DNA from: Anaerolineaceae bacterium
GTDB taxonomy: Bacteria > Chloroflexota > Anaerolineae > Anaerolineales > Anaerolineaceae
Assembly: GCA_003524305.1 (NCBI GenBank)
Contig: DQHW01000032.1
Coordinates: 11,537-40,650 of the forward strand
Direction: 5' to 3'
Length of the DNA stretch: 29,114 nt
The notes beneath the pieces were generated by a model. The model was not told the DNA's origin. It saw nothing but the letters and a program-made list of their open reading frames with translations, and did no database searches. The position numbers and the translations under genes are program-made. Below, piece after piece: positions 1 through 7,307 of the stretch (positions are counted from its first letter, which is position 1; each line of letters opens with the position of its first letter).

Positions 1-222
1 GTGTCAGACGAGACCATCAGCGGAAAACAGTACATCCGCGTAGAGGTTCATGAAACGAAAGTTCATAAATCGTTCGATTGCAAGTTTGGTATTGAATCCG
101 TCCACCACATCACATACATCACTAAAGAACAGGCTGAAGCGATCATCCGTCAACGGGAGAGAGGGCGTTTTGTGCTCAATTTCAGCCAATTGGTGGCACT
201 TGGAGCTATCCCTTCAGTTTGA
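1..222 (+). CDS. small hypothetical protein
   Basis: This reading frame begins with GTG at the first base of the window and encodes 73 residues if that codon is the true start; the gene could also begin further left. I do not recognise the protein. It has a mixed alpha/beta look, a central single cysteine, and the segment ITKEQAEAIIRQRERG that should form a helix. It ends 19 bases before the first ParB-like gene, whose ribosome binding site starts four bases after this stop, so the two are probably co-transcribed. A longer frame on the same strand overlaps it but is better explained as an extension of the ParB gene. Confidence 0.55.
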   Translation: MSDETISGKQYIRVEVHETKVHKSFDCKFGIESVHHITYITKEQAEAIIRQRERGRFVLNFSQLVALGAIPSV

Positions 223-241
223 TGTAGGAAAGGAATTCGTG

Positions 242-1117
242 ATGGAAGATCAAGTTTTAGAGATTGCTGTAACTTTAATCAGCCCAAACCCGAACCAGCC
301 GCGCAAAGAATTTGATCAGGCAGAGTTGAAGAGCCTGGCTGAATCGATCAAAGAATATGGGTTGAAAAACCCGATCACCGTATTTCGTACTCAAAAGGGT
401 CATCCTGAAATGACACTGATCGATGGAGAACGGCGGTTGAGAGCAGCAAAGCTTGCAGGCATGGCTACCATTCAGGCTTTCGTCAGGGATGACCCGGTCA
501 CAGACAAAACCACACTTGTAGATGCAATTATTGCCAATACTCAGCGAAGCGACCTCAACCCGGTGGAAGAGGCAGAATCATTCAGGCGATTGGTTCAAGA
601 AGTCGGATTTACACAATCTAGAGTTGCTAAATTGATGGGTAAATCTCAATCATATGTCAGCTTCAGAATGCGATTGCTCGAACTTGAGCCGGAAATTCAA
701 CAGTTTTTTGCCAAAAAGAAGATCTCGATGGATGTGATCGTCATCAATGGGTTGTTAAACTTGCTCCCTGAAACACGACTTTTAATAGCCAGAAGATTCG
801 CGCAGTGTGACTATTCCGTGGCCGGCATGCGCCGCGCACTGACCCGAATGGCGCAGAACCAGGCCGAAGGCAACCCTGATCAATTCAAACATCTGAAATA
901 CTCACCGGCAGCGACGGCCTCTGGTGTGCATGGCGACCCGCAGATCATAAAACTTGCCGGCAAGGAAGGGAATCTGCCAGCCTGGTCTTTGATTGAAAAA
1001 GCTGCAGAAGAGACCTGTCAGGATTGCCCATTAGTGGATGAGGCCAGCCCTCGAACCTGCGGTGATTGTGCCGCGGTGGTGCTGATCAAGAGACTCGCCA
1101 GGCTTGCGAAAGCCTGA
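242..1117 (+). CDS. ParB-like nuclease/CTPase-fold protein with C-terminal four-cysteine motif
   Basis: The protein has 291 residues. Residues 5-90 form a ParB N-terminal domain: SPNPNQPR at the start and the box II motif GERRLRA at 62-68, which in ParB/Spo0J proteins contacts CTP. Residues about 105-145 form the HTH region (VAKLMGKSQSYVSFRMRLL), which in the family binds DNA. The C-terminus has C259-x2-C262 and C273-x2-C276, suggesting a small zinc site, in place of a usual dimerisation domain. The frame is open upstream to about position 50, but ATG 242 is chosen because AGGAAAGGA at 226-234 sits 7 bases before it. It is the first of two ParB-like genes leading a PRTRC-type cassette, so a role as the cassette's ParB component is likely. 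Its target site is unknown. Confidence 0.85.
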   Translation: MEDQVLEIAVTLISPNPNQPRKEFDQAELKSLAESIKEYGLKNPITVFRTQKGHPEMTLIDGERRLRAAKLAGMATIQAFVRDDPVTDKTTLVDAIIANTQRSDLNPVEEAESFRRLVQEVGFTQSRVAKLMGKSQSYVSFRMRLLELEPEIQQFFAKKKISMDVIVINGLLNLLPETRLLIARRFAQCDYSVAGMRRALTRMAQNQAEGNPDQFKHLKYSPAATASGVHGDPQIIKLAGKEGNLPAWSLIEKAAEETCQDCPLVDEASPRTCGDCAAVVLIKRLARLAKA

Positions 1118-1156
1118 TTTAAAAAATCATTATTACCTACGAAGGAGAAATTAAGA

Positions 1157-2383
1157 ATGGAAGAAAATCAATTTGCAGTATCTGGTGATAAACAAATCAT
1201 CCCGCTTTTTATGATCGATGCAAACCCATGGCAGACGAGTCATATTGACCAATCACACGTTGAGGCTCTTGCACACGATATCAAAGAACACGGCATGATG
1301 CAAACCCCTACAGCCAGGTTGATCGAGGGCCGCTATCAAATGGCTTTCGGCCACCACCGTTTGGCTGCATACAGACTTCTTAGCAGTCTTGGGGACGAGT
1401 ATTATGACAACTTCCCTTTATATATTCACGATCTCAATGACGAACAAATGGCTATTGCCGCATTTGGTGAAAACGAAAAACGTAGAACCCTGAACCCTGT
1501 CGACCGTGCCCGGGCTGTCAAAAAGATGCTTGATGACTTCGGATGGACCCAGGAACTGGTTTCTGAAAAGCTGCATATCGACCGCAGCGGTGTATCTAAT
1601 ATGCTGCGGATGCTTCGTCTTCCGCAGGATGTGCTTGAAACGGTCGCTGCCGGTGATTTGCCGGTGCGGTCAGCCATGGCATTGATCCCCATTTTTGAGG
1701 TAACCACATCAGAAAGTGTCAAGTTGGAAGAACGTTTTGGGGATTCTCTAGCCGACTTCTTAAATGGCGCCAAGAAGGGTGAGGTCAACAGCGATGTGAT
1801 CAGGGCGCGGGTTGATTTTTACATGAACTTTCTTCACCCCGAACAGTTGAAGCTGCCAGAAATCGATACCGCGACTCCTGCAGAACCCCCAGCAGTACTT
1901 GAGGTATATCCTGATCCTTTAATCAATGCTGCCATAGAGGGAGCTGCAAGCGAATTTTCAGAACCACCAACAATTCAAGCGGCTCAACAAGCAGAGCTTT
2001 CCGATTGGGGTGGTGTTACCCCTGACCAACAAGAAGAGGGTATGAATGGATCTTCTGAAGAAATACCTGCGATGGAGGGAGTTCAGACTCAATCAATTAA
2101 TCAGGGATCTGGACCGGACGCTTCAAACAATGAAGAACCAAAAATACAAGCGGTTGAACCTCAACCGGTTGCAAACCATGCGCCGGCAGTTCCAACAGCG
2201 GCTGCGGCAAAGGTTGATGCACCGGACCCGAACGAGATCCTATTTAACATAGCCTGGAAAACGCACGGGGTGGTCGTTGGATACAAAACACCGGGCATGG
2301 TCATGCCAAAAATCATTTATCGTGAAAACTTGAGAATTGATGATGTGCCGGCAGTCATGCGTGAATTGGGAATGGGTAAATGA
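1157..2383 (+). CDS. second ParB-like protein with long disordered tail
   Basis: The protein has 408 residues. Residues 12-105 match a ParB N-terminal domain, but the box II motif reads GHHRLAA (65-71) instead of GERRxRA, so nucleotide binding may differ from its neighbour. Residues 128-155 form the HTH (WTQELVSEKLHIDRSGVSNMLRML). Residues about 235-350 are rich in Pro, Glu, Gln and Ala and probably disordered. A compact conserved-looking C-terminal block, residues 360-408, follows (ILFNIAWKTHGVVVGYKTPG and onward). A good ribosome binding site (AAGGAG) lies at 1142-1147. The gene overlaps the next one by ATGA at 2380-2383, which indicates translational coupling within the early operon. A pair of ParB paralogues in tandem is unusual. 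Confidence 0.82.
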   Translation: MEENQFAVSGDKQIIPLFMIDANPWQTSHIDQSHVEALAHDIKEHGMMQTPTARLIEGRYQMAFGHHRLAAYRLLSSLGDEYYDNFPLYIHDLNDEQMAIAAFGENEKRRTLNPVDRARAVKKMLDDFGWTQELVSEKLHIDRSGVSNMLRMLRLPQDVLETVAAGDLPVRSAMALIPIFEVTTSESVKLEERFGDSLADFLNGAKKGEVNSDVIRARVDFYMNFLHPEQLKLPEIDTATPAEPPAVLEVYPDPLINAAIEGAASEFSEPPTIQAAQQAELSDWGGVTPDQQEEGMNGSSEEIPAMEGVQTQSINQGSGPDASNNEEPKIQAVEPQPVANHAPAVPTAAAAKVDAPDPNEILFNIAWKTHGVVVGYKTPGMVMPKIIYRENLRIDDVPAVMRELGMGK

Positions 2384-2727
2384 AAAACCAAATTTCAAAA
2401 GGGGAGATGGCGTTATATCGCCTCTCCCTTGAGGAAAAACGGGACGCAATCAACTCTGCAAGGGATCAGTTGTGCCTCAACGACAAGATGCGTATAGACT
2501 CCTTGGCGAATGACATGGTCTCGATTATGAAAGCCAGGCACCCGGGGATGCAGTTCACTAAAGATGGAGCGCTTGAAGTGATCGCGATGCTTGGCATCTT
2601 TTTCAACAGGAGAATGGGACCCCTGCTCGTGGAAAAAGGAACTCCCCTCACCGTAAGGCTCGGGGGCGCAAAAACCGCGTCGCGGGGTAATTTTTCCACT
2701 ATCGAGAAAAGGAAGGAAAAATCATGA
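2380..2727 (+). CDS. hypothetical protein, mostly helical
   Basis: This 115-residue protein is not recognised. It is basic and mostly helical: residues 14-55 form charged helices and residues 62-80 a hydrophobic segment (ALEVIAMLGIFFNRRMGPLL). A flexible lysine- and arginine-rich tail follows. It overlaps the preceding ParB-like gene and the following ubiquitin-like gene by ATGA junctions at both ends, so it is firmly inside the operon and probably made in proportion to its neighbours. A PRTRC-associated accessory role is possible from position only. Confidence 0.7.
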   Translation: MKNQISKGEMALYRLSLEEKRDAINSARDQLCLNDKMRIDSLANDMVSIMKARHPGMQFTKDGALEVIAMLGIFFNRRMGPLLVEKGTPLTVRLGGAKTASRGNFSTIEKRKEKS

Positions 2728-3260
2728 ATTACAAAATATCGATTGAAGGTCAAGAGATAGAAATGCCCGAAGAGATCGCTGCCGATGATGGCGCGTTGAA
2801 AAGCGCGCTGTCACCTTACTTCCCGGGTGCTGCTAATGCCAAGTTCATGCGGTCCGAACCCAAAGACGGTTTGATCACGGTTACAGTGGTCAAACAAGCC
2901 GGCACGAAGGGGGCTGAAGCTAAGGTGCTGTCAATTATTGATGAATATCCATTTGATAATGATGCAGAATTGACCAAAGCGATCTTGAACATAACCACAA
3001 AACAAGTTAGCGACGACCAGGTGCTTCGCAAGCTGATTGAAACACCTGAAGGAATTAACCCCGTTATGGAGCTGGACCAGAGGTTAAAAGGGATGCCGGC
3101 AATGAATCAAATCGGCTTCGAAGCCATGCTCAAACGGGATGAAGAGATTGGTGCCGTCATGGAAAAGGGTGATATTGAAGTGTCAAGCATGGCAAGAACG
3201 CACAAGCTTCTATCTGAGACGAACGCACAGCCTGTGCCAGTAGTTGTACCGGGATTCTAA
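2724..3260 (+). CDS. PRTRC protein C-like ubiquitin-like protein with C-terminal extension
   Basis: The protein has 178 residues. The first ~63 (MNYKISIEGQEIEMPEEI ... ITVTVVKQAGTKG) look like the short PRTRC system protein C, a beta-grasp ubiquitin-like protein that, as I recall the family, ends at GTKG. Here GTKG is at residues 60-63 and is followed by about 115 more residues, largely helical, with a Pro/Val-rich end. If the family protein is normally only ~65 residues, this is a fusion or a precursor that could be cut after Gly63. Candidate partners lie downstream: an E2-like protein, a JAMM peptidase and an E1-like enzyme. A ribosome binding site GGAAGGA is at 2711-2717. The identification rests on recalled family features and gene context. 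Confidence 0.6.
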   Translation: MNYKISIEGQEIEMPEEIAADDGALKSALSPYFPGAANAKFMRSEPKDGLITVTVVKQAGTKGAEAKVLSIIDEYPFDNDAELTKAILNITTKQVSDDQVLRKLIETPEGINPVMELDQRLKGMPAMNQIGFEAMLKRDEEIGAVMEKGDIEVSSMARTHKLLSETNAQPVPVVVPGF

Positions 3261-4100
3261 ATGGAATTACTGCAGGACAAGAATTACTTCTTGACGCGCC
3301 ACGAGCTGCGATCACAGCGTGTGCAACCGATCCAGGCTGTGATGGAACAGTTAAATGTCAAACGAAGCCAGTTAAAAATCATCATGGCCGCCAGGAAATC
3401 AGGCCTTGGCAAGGATGAACGGTTAAAAACACTCCAATGCGCTTTTGATGACGGTGCATTTTGCAGCACTGTGATTGAAATCTTGTCAGAGGAAATGCCG
3501 CTGATGAATATGGATATGGAGGATTGTTGGGATGATTATGGTAATTATCAACTTGCCATCAATCCTGACAGTTTTTCAACCTGGAACTTTGACGATGCCG
3601 ATAGTCAGCTCAGCTCGGTGGGTGACACCATGCCATGGTTCAGCTTGACAGCTTTCCTTTTGCTGTTGAATGTTCCCTTTATGGATTCAGACCTTCCCGG
3701 CTACTGGGAGAACAGCATCGATAACTTTGGTTGGCCTTTTGAAGAACCAGTTGAATTAGATTATTCCATCCCGATTGATGAAAAATTTCTCAAACGCTAC
3801 CTAAGAAAAAGGCACTTACCCGAATTATATGCGGCTGTTGAACAAGCATTCTTCCCGCCTGACAACGTTTTCTTGAATTCCAACATGGATGACCCGGATT
3901 CAGTTTATTTTGAATTCAACGAGGAAAATCTCAAGCTTTTACGTCGGGACTGGAAGAAAGCCAAACCCTATCTAGAACAATTTGGTATCGCTTCTGAAAT
4001 GGTGGCTAATGATCCGGGGTTGTTACGCATCTTGTATGACGGTCTCAAGAAGAGCCAGTTGAGCTCAGTAAAGAAATCAAGGGTTAGGGTTCGAGTTTAG
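3261..4100 (+). CDS. hypothetical protein in the PRTRC protein F position
   Basis: This is a 279-residue, acidic, soluble protein starting directly after the stop of the ubiquitin-like gene, with no strong ribosome binding site of its own, so it is probably translated by coupling. The N-terminal ~75 residues are basic and helical. The middle is rich in Asp, Trp and Phe (DCWDDYGNYQ, STWNFDDADSQ, GYWENSIDNFGWPFEEP). A basic tail ends in RVRVRV. In PRTRC cassettes the usual order, as I recall it, is C-F-B-A-ThiF, and this gene lies between C-like and B-like genes, so it may be a divergent protein F. The sequence itself does not prove it, and no enzymatic motif is visible. Confidence 0.6.
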   Translation: MELLQDKNYFLTRHELRSQRVQPIQAVMEQLNVKRSQLKIIMAARKSGLGKDERLKTLQCAFDDGAFCSTVIEILSEEMPLMNMDMEDCWDDYGNYQLAINPDSFSTWNFDDADSQLSSVGDTMPWFSLTAFLLLLNVPFMDSDLPGYWENSIDNFGWPFEEPVELDYSIPIDEKFLKRYLRKRHLPELYAAVEQAFFPPDNVFLNSNMDDPDSVYFEFNEENLKLLRRDWKKAKPYLEQFGIASEMVANDPGLLRILYDGLKKSQLSSVKKSRVRVRV

Positions 4101-4110
4101 GAGACACTTT

Positions 4111-4794
4111 ATGACTGATTTATTCGACAGCCCGCACATCACCGGAGCGCTTTACTTTACTGACCAGGGTCATTATCTCTTCAAGTACAAGGCATTGAAC
4201 CCATGGGGAAGTCACGCTGAAGAAAATCACACGATCACCAAATCGATCCGCGAACCTGAAGTGGCGGCGGCTTTTTCACACATAGGGTCAGACAGCGGAT
4301 ATCTTCAGGAAGGTGTGATCAGGGTTGGAAATAATTCAAAAGGCGCCTGGTTCGTTTTCATCAGAAAACCGGCCAAGTGCAGCATTGAGGTTGCCGACAC
4401 AGGGAAGATCACGATGCCAGCGCCGTTGTTGGTTTTTATAGGCGCTGCGGGGTCTTACTACGTTTTTGCGCTGGCTAAAAAGACATTCAGCCCTGATGCG
4501 ACCGCATACCAGGCGCCGTTCCCAAATGTGAATTCAACAGGGTGGATTTGCTGGGGGTCTGAAAACGGAACCCCGAAGGTTATTCCAGGTAAAGCCAGCC
4601 AAGTTGTGGATCTCTTTTTTAAGAGCCCATTTAATAATGATTTGAAAAATGGGAAAAGCAAAAAATTCACGGACGATATTAATAAGCAATTGGCCTTGGT
4701 CAACGGGTTGGATCAGTACCCCACAAAGGACCTGGTCGCGACGAGATACTCCATCGGCGGGATTATAGAAGATCACATTCAGGAAAGGAGGTAG
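4111..4794 (+). CDS. PRTRC protein B-like, E2-type ubiquitin-conjugating fold
   Basis: The protein has 227 residues. The key signal is at 138-149, PNVNSTGWICWG. It mirrors the E2 active-site pattern HPN(I/V)...G-x-IC with the catalytic cysteine, so Cys147 is the predicted thioester-forming residue. The residue at the usual His of HPN is Phe137. Strands before it (ALYFTDQGHYLFKYKAL, PAPLLVFIGAAGSYYVFAL) and a basic, helical C-terminus fit the E2-like family in PRTRC and related bacterial ubiquitin-like operons. In such systems it accepts the ubiquitin-like protein from the E1. A clear binding site (TAGGAG at 4098-4103) lies 7 bases before the ATG. The JAMM and E1 genes follow immediately. Confidence 0.72.
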   Translation: MTDLFDSPHITGALYFTDQGHYLFKYKALNPWGSHAEENHTITKSIREPEVAAAFSHIGSDSGYLQEGVIRVGNNSKGAWFVFIRKPAKCSIEVADTGKITMPAPLLVFIGAAGSYYVFALAKKTFSPDATAYQAPFPNVNSTGWICWGSENGTPKVIPGKASQVVDLFFKSPFNNDLKNGKSKKFTDDINKQLALVNGLDQYPTKDLVATRYSIGGIIEDHIQERR

Positions 4795-4799
4795 CAAAA

Positions 4800-5390
4800 T
4801 TGAATAACCTTGTGACTTATCAACTGATGAAACCCGGGCGGGCACTCATGGCCCCAATAGGTTTATATGATTACGTTTTTGCCGCAAATGGAACATTCAT
4901 TCATGCTAAAAATGAGATTTTTGAAGTGACTGCGCCATTATCGATTATTCGTGAAAAGGAGAGGATGGTCAGAGGGTTGAGGTCAATTCAACCATCGATC
5001 AAGCTTCCGAAGCGGGTGCCGGCAATTGAACTGCAGCGAATGGTTGATATGAGCCGACTATCCTTTCCTAATGAGATTCTTTTCTATCTCAAATGGATCA
5101 ATGGGCAATGGGAATTGGATGTTCCACCACAAAAAGCCTGGCAGGTGATGGTTAAGCCTCTCGAAGACAGTCAATACATTCCAATTGAAGTGCATTCACA
5201 CAATTCGATGCCGGCAATCTTTTCATCAACTGATAACCGGGATGAAAACGGCCTGCGGATTTACGGCGTGCTCGGCCGGGTAGACCGGCGGGTGGTTGAC
5301 TTTCGCTTGCGTGTATCCATTTATGGCCATTATTCCGTCCTGCCGTATGAATTGGTATTCGAACCTATAGCCGAGGTCAAAAATGGATGA
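4800..5390 (+). CDS. PRTRC protein A-like JAB/JAMM metallopeptidase
   Basis: The protein has 196 residues. It carries a full JAMM zinc motif: H132-S-H134, seven residues, then S142-x2-D145 (VHSHNSMPAIFSSTD), with Glu92 (NEILFYL) as the likely upstream catalytic acid. JAMM proteins of this type cut ubiquitin-like tails or isopeptide links, so this enzyme could process or remove the modifier encoded at 2724. The start is TTG at 4800: a near-perfect Shine-Dalgarno (AAAGGAGGT) ends at 4792, 7 bases upstream, and no better ATG is nearby. It overlaps the E1-like gene by 8 bases. All metal ligands are present, so it is predicted to be active. Confidence 0.8.
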   Translation: MNNLVTYQLMKPGRALMAPIGLYDYVFAANGTFIHAKNEIFEVTAPLSIIREKERMVRGLRSIQPSIKLPKRVPAIELQRMVDMSRLSFPNEILFYLKWINGQWELDVPPQKAWQVMVKPLEDSQYIPIEVHSHNSMPAIFSSTDNRDENGLRIYGVLGRVDRRVVDFRLRVSIYGHYSVLPYELVFEPIAEVKNG

Positions 5391-6195
5391 GATGAATTTT
5401 CAAGTACCGCTTGAATTGATAATCCCGAACGAAAAACATATTGCATTGATGCTTGTGGGATGCGGCGGGACCGGCAGTTGGATGGCGCCGGCAGTCGTGA
5501 GGGTTGGAAAAATTCTGATAGAACGTTTTAACCGCGAGGTCTCGATTTATTTTATTGATCCTGACCTGGTAGAGGAAAAGAACATCTACCGGCAGAATTT
5601 CTGTGCTGCTGAAATCGGAATGAACAAAGCCGAGGCACTGGCGATGCGCTACGGGCTAGCCTGGGGGATTGAAATCCACACCATGGCCAGAAAATATTCT
5701 CAAGCTACTCCCTCAATAAAGAATCAAAACCTGATGATTGTGATTGGCTGCGTCGACCGGGCAAGTGCGAGAAAAGAGATTTCAGGCAGTGTTAATAGCT
5801 CTGATTTACATGTCTGGCTGGATTGTGGAAACTCGGAAAGTTACGGGCAGGTATTGCTCGGCGTGAAATCCACAACCATTGATTTGTTTCCGATGCCTGG
5901 TAAATGCAGCGGACTTCCAATGCCGCACGTTCAGCACCCTGAACTGACCAAAGACGAAAAACTTAATAATGTTTTAGAGCAACCGGCATCACCCTTTTCG
6001 TGCGCTGATATGGCTCTGCGTGACAGCCAGGGACTGGCGATCAACCAACGCATGGCGGCCGAGGCAGCGGATTACCTGGTGCGGATGCTGATCACCCGGG
6101 ACCTGAAGAAATTTGCCACCTACATCGATCTGGAAAGCGGCACGACCAGGTCAAAATACATCACAGAGAAGGCGGTCAAGGAATATGGAAAATAA
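5383..6195 (+). CDS. E1-like/ThiF family adenylating enzyme of PRTRC type
   Basis: The protein has 270 residues with a ThiF/E1 Rossmann fold. The nucleotide loop is G26-x-G-G-T-G31 (VGCGGTGSW). The acidic strand end is IDPD (58-61). The E1 signature follows, with N67, R70 and Q71 (NIYRQNF), the IGMNKAEA helix with Lys82, and D125 in GCVDRASAR. Cys207 in SPFSCADMALRD sits where family members keep an active-site cysteine. Such enzymes adenylate the C-terminal glycine of a ubiquitin-like or sulphur-carrier protein. With the ubiquitin-like, E2-like and JAMM genes upstream this points to protein conjugation, since no cofactor-biosynthesis genes are present. It overlaps both neighbours. Confidence 0.87.
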   Translation: MDEMNFQVPLELIIPNEKHIALMLVGCGGTGSWMAPAVVRVGKILIERFNREVSIYFIDPDLVEEKNIYRQNFCAAEIGMNKAEALAMRYGLAWGIEIHTMARKYSQATPSIKNQNLMIVIGCVDRASARKEISGSVNSSDLHVWLDCGNSESYGQVLLGVKSTTIDLFPMPGKCSGLPMPHVQHPELTKDEKLNNVLEQPASPFSCADMALRDSQGLAINQRMAAEAADYLVRMLITRDLKKFATYIDLESGTTRSKYITEKAVKEYGK

Positions 6196-6376
6196 TTATT
6201 ATTTGAATGGGTCTCCAATAAAAGACTCGGATATTAAATTTTTTTCTAAATTAGGTATTCCTTTATTAGATTCCAATGGGAATTGTTTATATTTTTCTTT
6301 TCATGATGTCGTCGATAAGAATGAAAAAGCATTGAGGCTAGCGATGTCAGGAGATGAAAATAATGCAAAAAGTTGA
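6185..6376 (+). CDS. small hypothetical protein
   Basis: This is a 63-residue protein, Asn- and Asp-rich, starting at ATG 6185 inside the end of the ThiF-like gene and ending inside the start of the next gene. The frame is open further upstream (to about 6113), but that part lies wholly inside the ThiF gene and shows no separate start signal. The DNA is distinctly AT-rich compared with the ThiF gene. The protein is not recognised: it has short hydrophobic stretches (FFSKLGIPLL, CLYFSFHDVV) but no clear membrane segment. Overlap at both ends supports it as a real operon member. Confidence 0.5.
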   Translation: MENNYYLNGSPIKDSDIKFFSKLGIPLLDSNGNCLYFSFHDVVDKNEKALRLAMSGDENNAKS

Positions 6377-7307
6377 GTTCACTGATTCTACAGTCTTGAC
6401 CTTAAAAGGTGCTCCATTGAGCTGTCTGATTATTTTGGCGATGGCAGGGCAGCCACTTTCTGCCCAATGCCTTGAGAGAAAAACAGGCTACTCAGATAAG
6501 ATTGTCAACAAAGCCCTACTTACTCTTCAAGATTTGGGGATGGTCACCCGCAATGAGCGGTATGCATGGCGTATAGCCATAAACGTCTCTCAACTGCCAT
6601 TAATGGCATTACCTGATGAAAACGAGCCTTATATCCAGCCGCAGGTGGTGGATTTTGACGAACCTGAACCTAACAATGAACAAACCGACACGACCCGGAA
6701 TAATTCCGAGTCGGAGAAATTCCGTATCCTTACTAGTAGTAGATCTATAGATTTAAGTTCTAAAGAATTAATTGATCTACCACTACTAGATGCGGCTGAC
6801 CCGGAAAATCTCCGGGTCGTTGAAAATCTGGCGGCATGTGATCGGTTTGGAATTGGCGAACCAAAGCGCACAAAGATCAGTGCCTTGAAGCACGTCACTT
6901 CAAGATTGATTTGTTATCACTGTGAAAGCGTTAAGCTTCAAGGCCAAAAAATGGGTGCTGCAATTTTCAGGATCGAGAAGGACTGGCGGGTACCCGATGA
7001 TTGGATTGATCCAAAAGACAGGGTTAATCCATTCCAGGAATACCAAGAGTTGGTTGATCAAAATGTTTGCGCGCAAACATTAAGCGCTGATGATCTGGAG
7101 CTTTGGCAGGCGACGCTTGAATCTGTGCGTTCAGAATTCAAGAAAGTTGAGTATGAGACCTGGCTGAAATCAGCAAAATTGTGCGCGGTGGATGGTGACG
7201 GCTGGACCATCCGCGTGGGAAATCGTTACACAGCCGATTGGATCAGAGAGCATGCACTAGGGGCGCTGCAGTCCGCGGCCGGGGTGAGTATTAAGGTGGT
7301 GTTTTGA
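6363..7307 (+). CDS. replication-type protein: N-terminal winged helix, C-terminal DnaA domain I-like region
   Basis: The protein has 314 residues from ATG 6363. This start is preferred over ATG 6354 because AGGAG at 6349-6353 abuts the earlier codon but is well spaced for the later one. Residues ~15-65 form a winged helix typical of MarR or replication-initiator folds (LSAQCLERKTGYSDKIVNKA). Residues ~85-160 are a polar, low-complexity linker. Residues ~240-305 resemble the DnaA N-terminal domain (ELWQATLESVRSEFKK, then YETWLKSAKL, then IRVGNRYTADWIREH), which in DnaA contacts helicase and regulators. The architecture suggests a phage initiator or helicase-loading protein. The linker DNA contains nested inverted repeats (6690-6820), and a 20-bp palindrome lies at 7062-7081. 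Confidence 0.7.
   Translation: MQKVEFTDSTVLTLKGAPLSCLIILAMAGQPLSAQCLERKTGYSDKIVNKALLTLQDLGMVTRNERYAWRIAINVSQLPLMALPDENEPYIQPQVVDFDEPEPNNEQTDTTRNNSESEKFRILTSSRSIDLSSKELIDLPLLDAADPENLRVVENLAACDRFGIGEPKRTKISALKHVTSRLICYHCESVKLQGQKMGAAIFRIEKDWRVPDDWIDPKDRVNPFQEYQELVDQNVCAQTLSADDLELWQATLESVRSEFKKVEYETWLKSAKLCAVDGDGWTIRVGNRYTADWIREHALGALQSAAGVSIKVVF
6690..6820. other. nested inverted repeats, candidate replication origin within the initiator-like gene
   Basis: The region is bounded by a perfect 10-bp inverted repeat, ACGACCCGGA (6690-6699) and TCCGGGTCGT (6811-6820). Inside it are a 9-bp hairpin with one mismatch (6692-6712, loop TAA), a broad imperfect repeat TAGTAGTAGATC (6734-6745) against 6774-6788 around an AT-rich centre, and a perfect 8-bp hairpin at 6798-6818 with loop AAATC. 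GACCCGGAA also occurs as a direct repeat at 6692 and 6798. Repeats plus an AT-rich core inside an initiator gene resemble the lambda layout (ori inside gene O). Function as an origin is inferred. Confidence 0.4.
7062..7081. repeat. 20-bp perfect palindrome, copy 1
   Basis: AATGTTTGCGCGCAAACATT is its own reverse complement. This copy lies in the DnaA-like protein gene just before the DnaA domain I-like region and encodes NVCAQT. Identical copies are at 9701-9720 and 28012-28031. Confidence 0.95.

Noticed and set aside
50..241. N-terminal extension of the first ParB-like protein
   Set aside because: It lies over the small upstream frame and lacks a binding site, while ATG 242 has AGGAAAGGA at the right distance.
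3261..4100. Firm assignment as PRTRC protein F
   Set aside because: Only position and size support it; no motif could be matched, so it was left as a hypothetical in that position.
6113..6184. Longer start for the small gene after the E1-like gene
   Set aside because: It lies wholly inside the E1-like gene and no binding site supports it.
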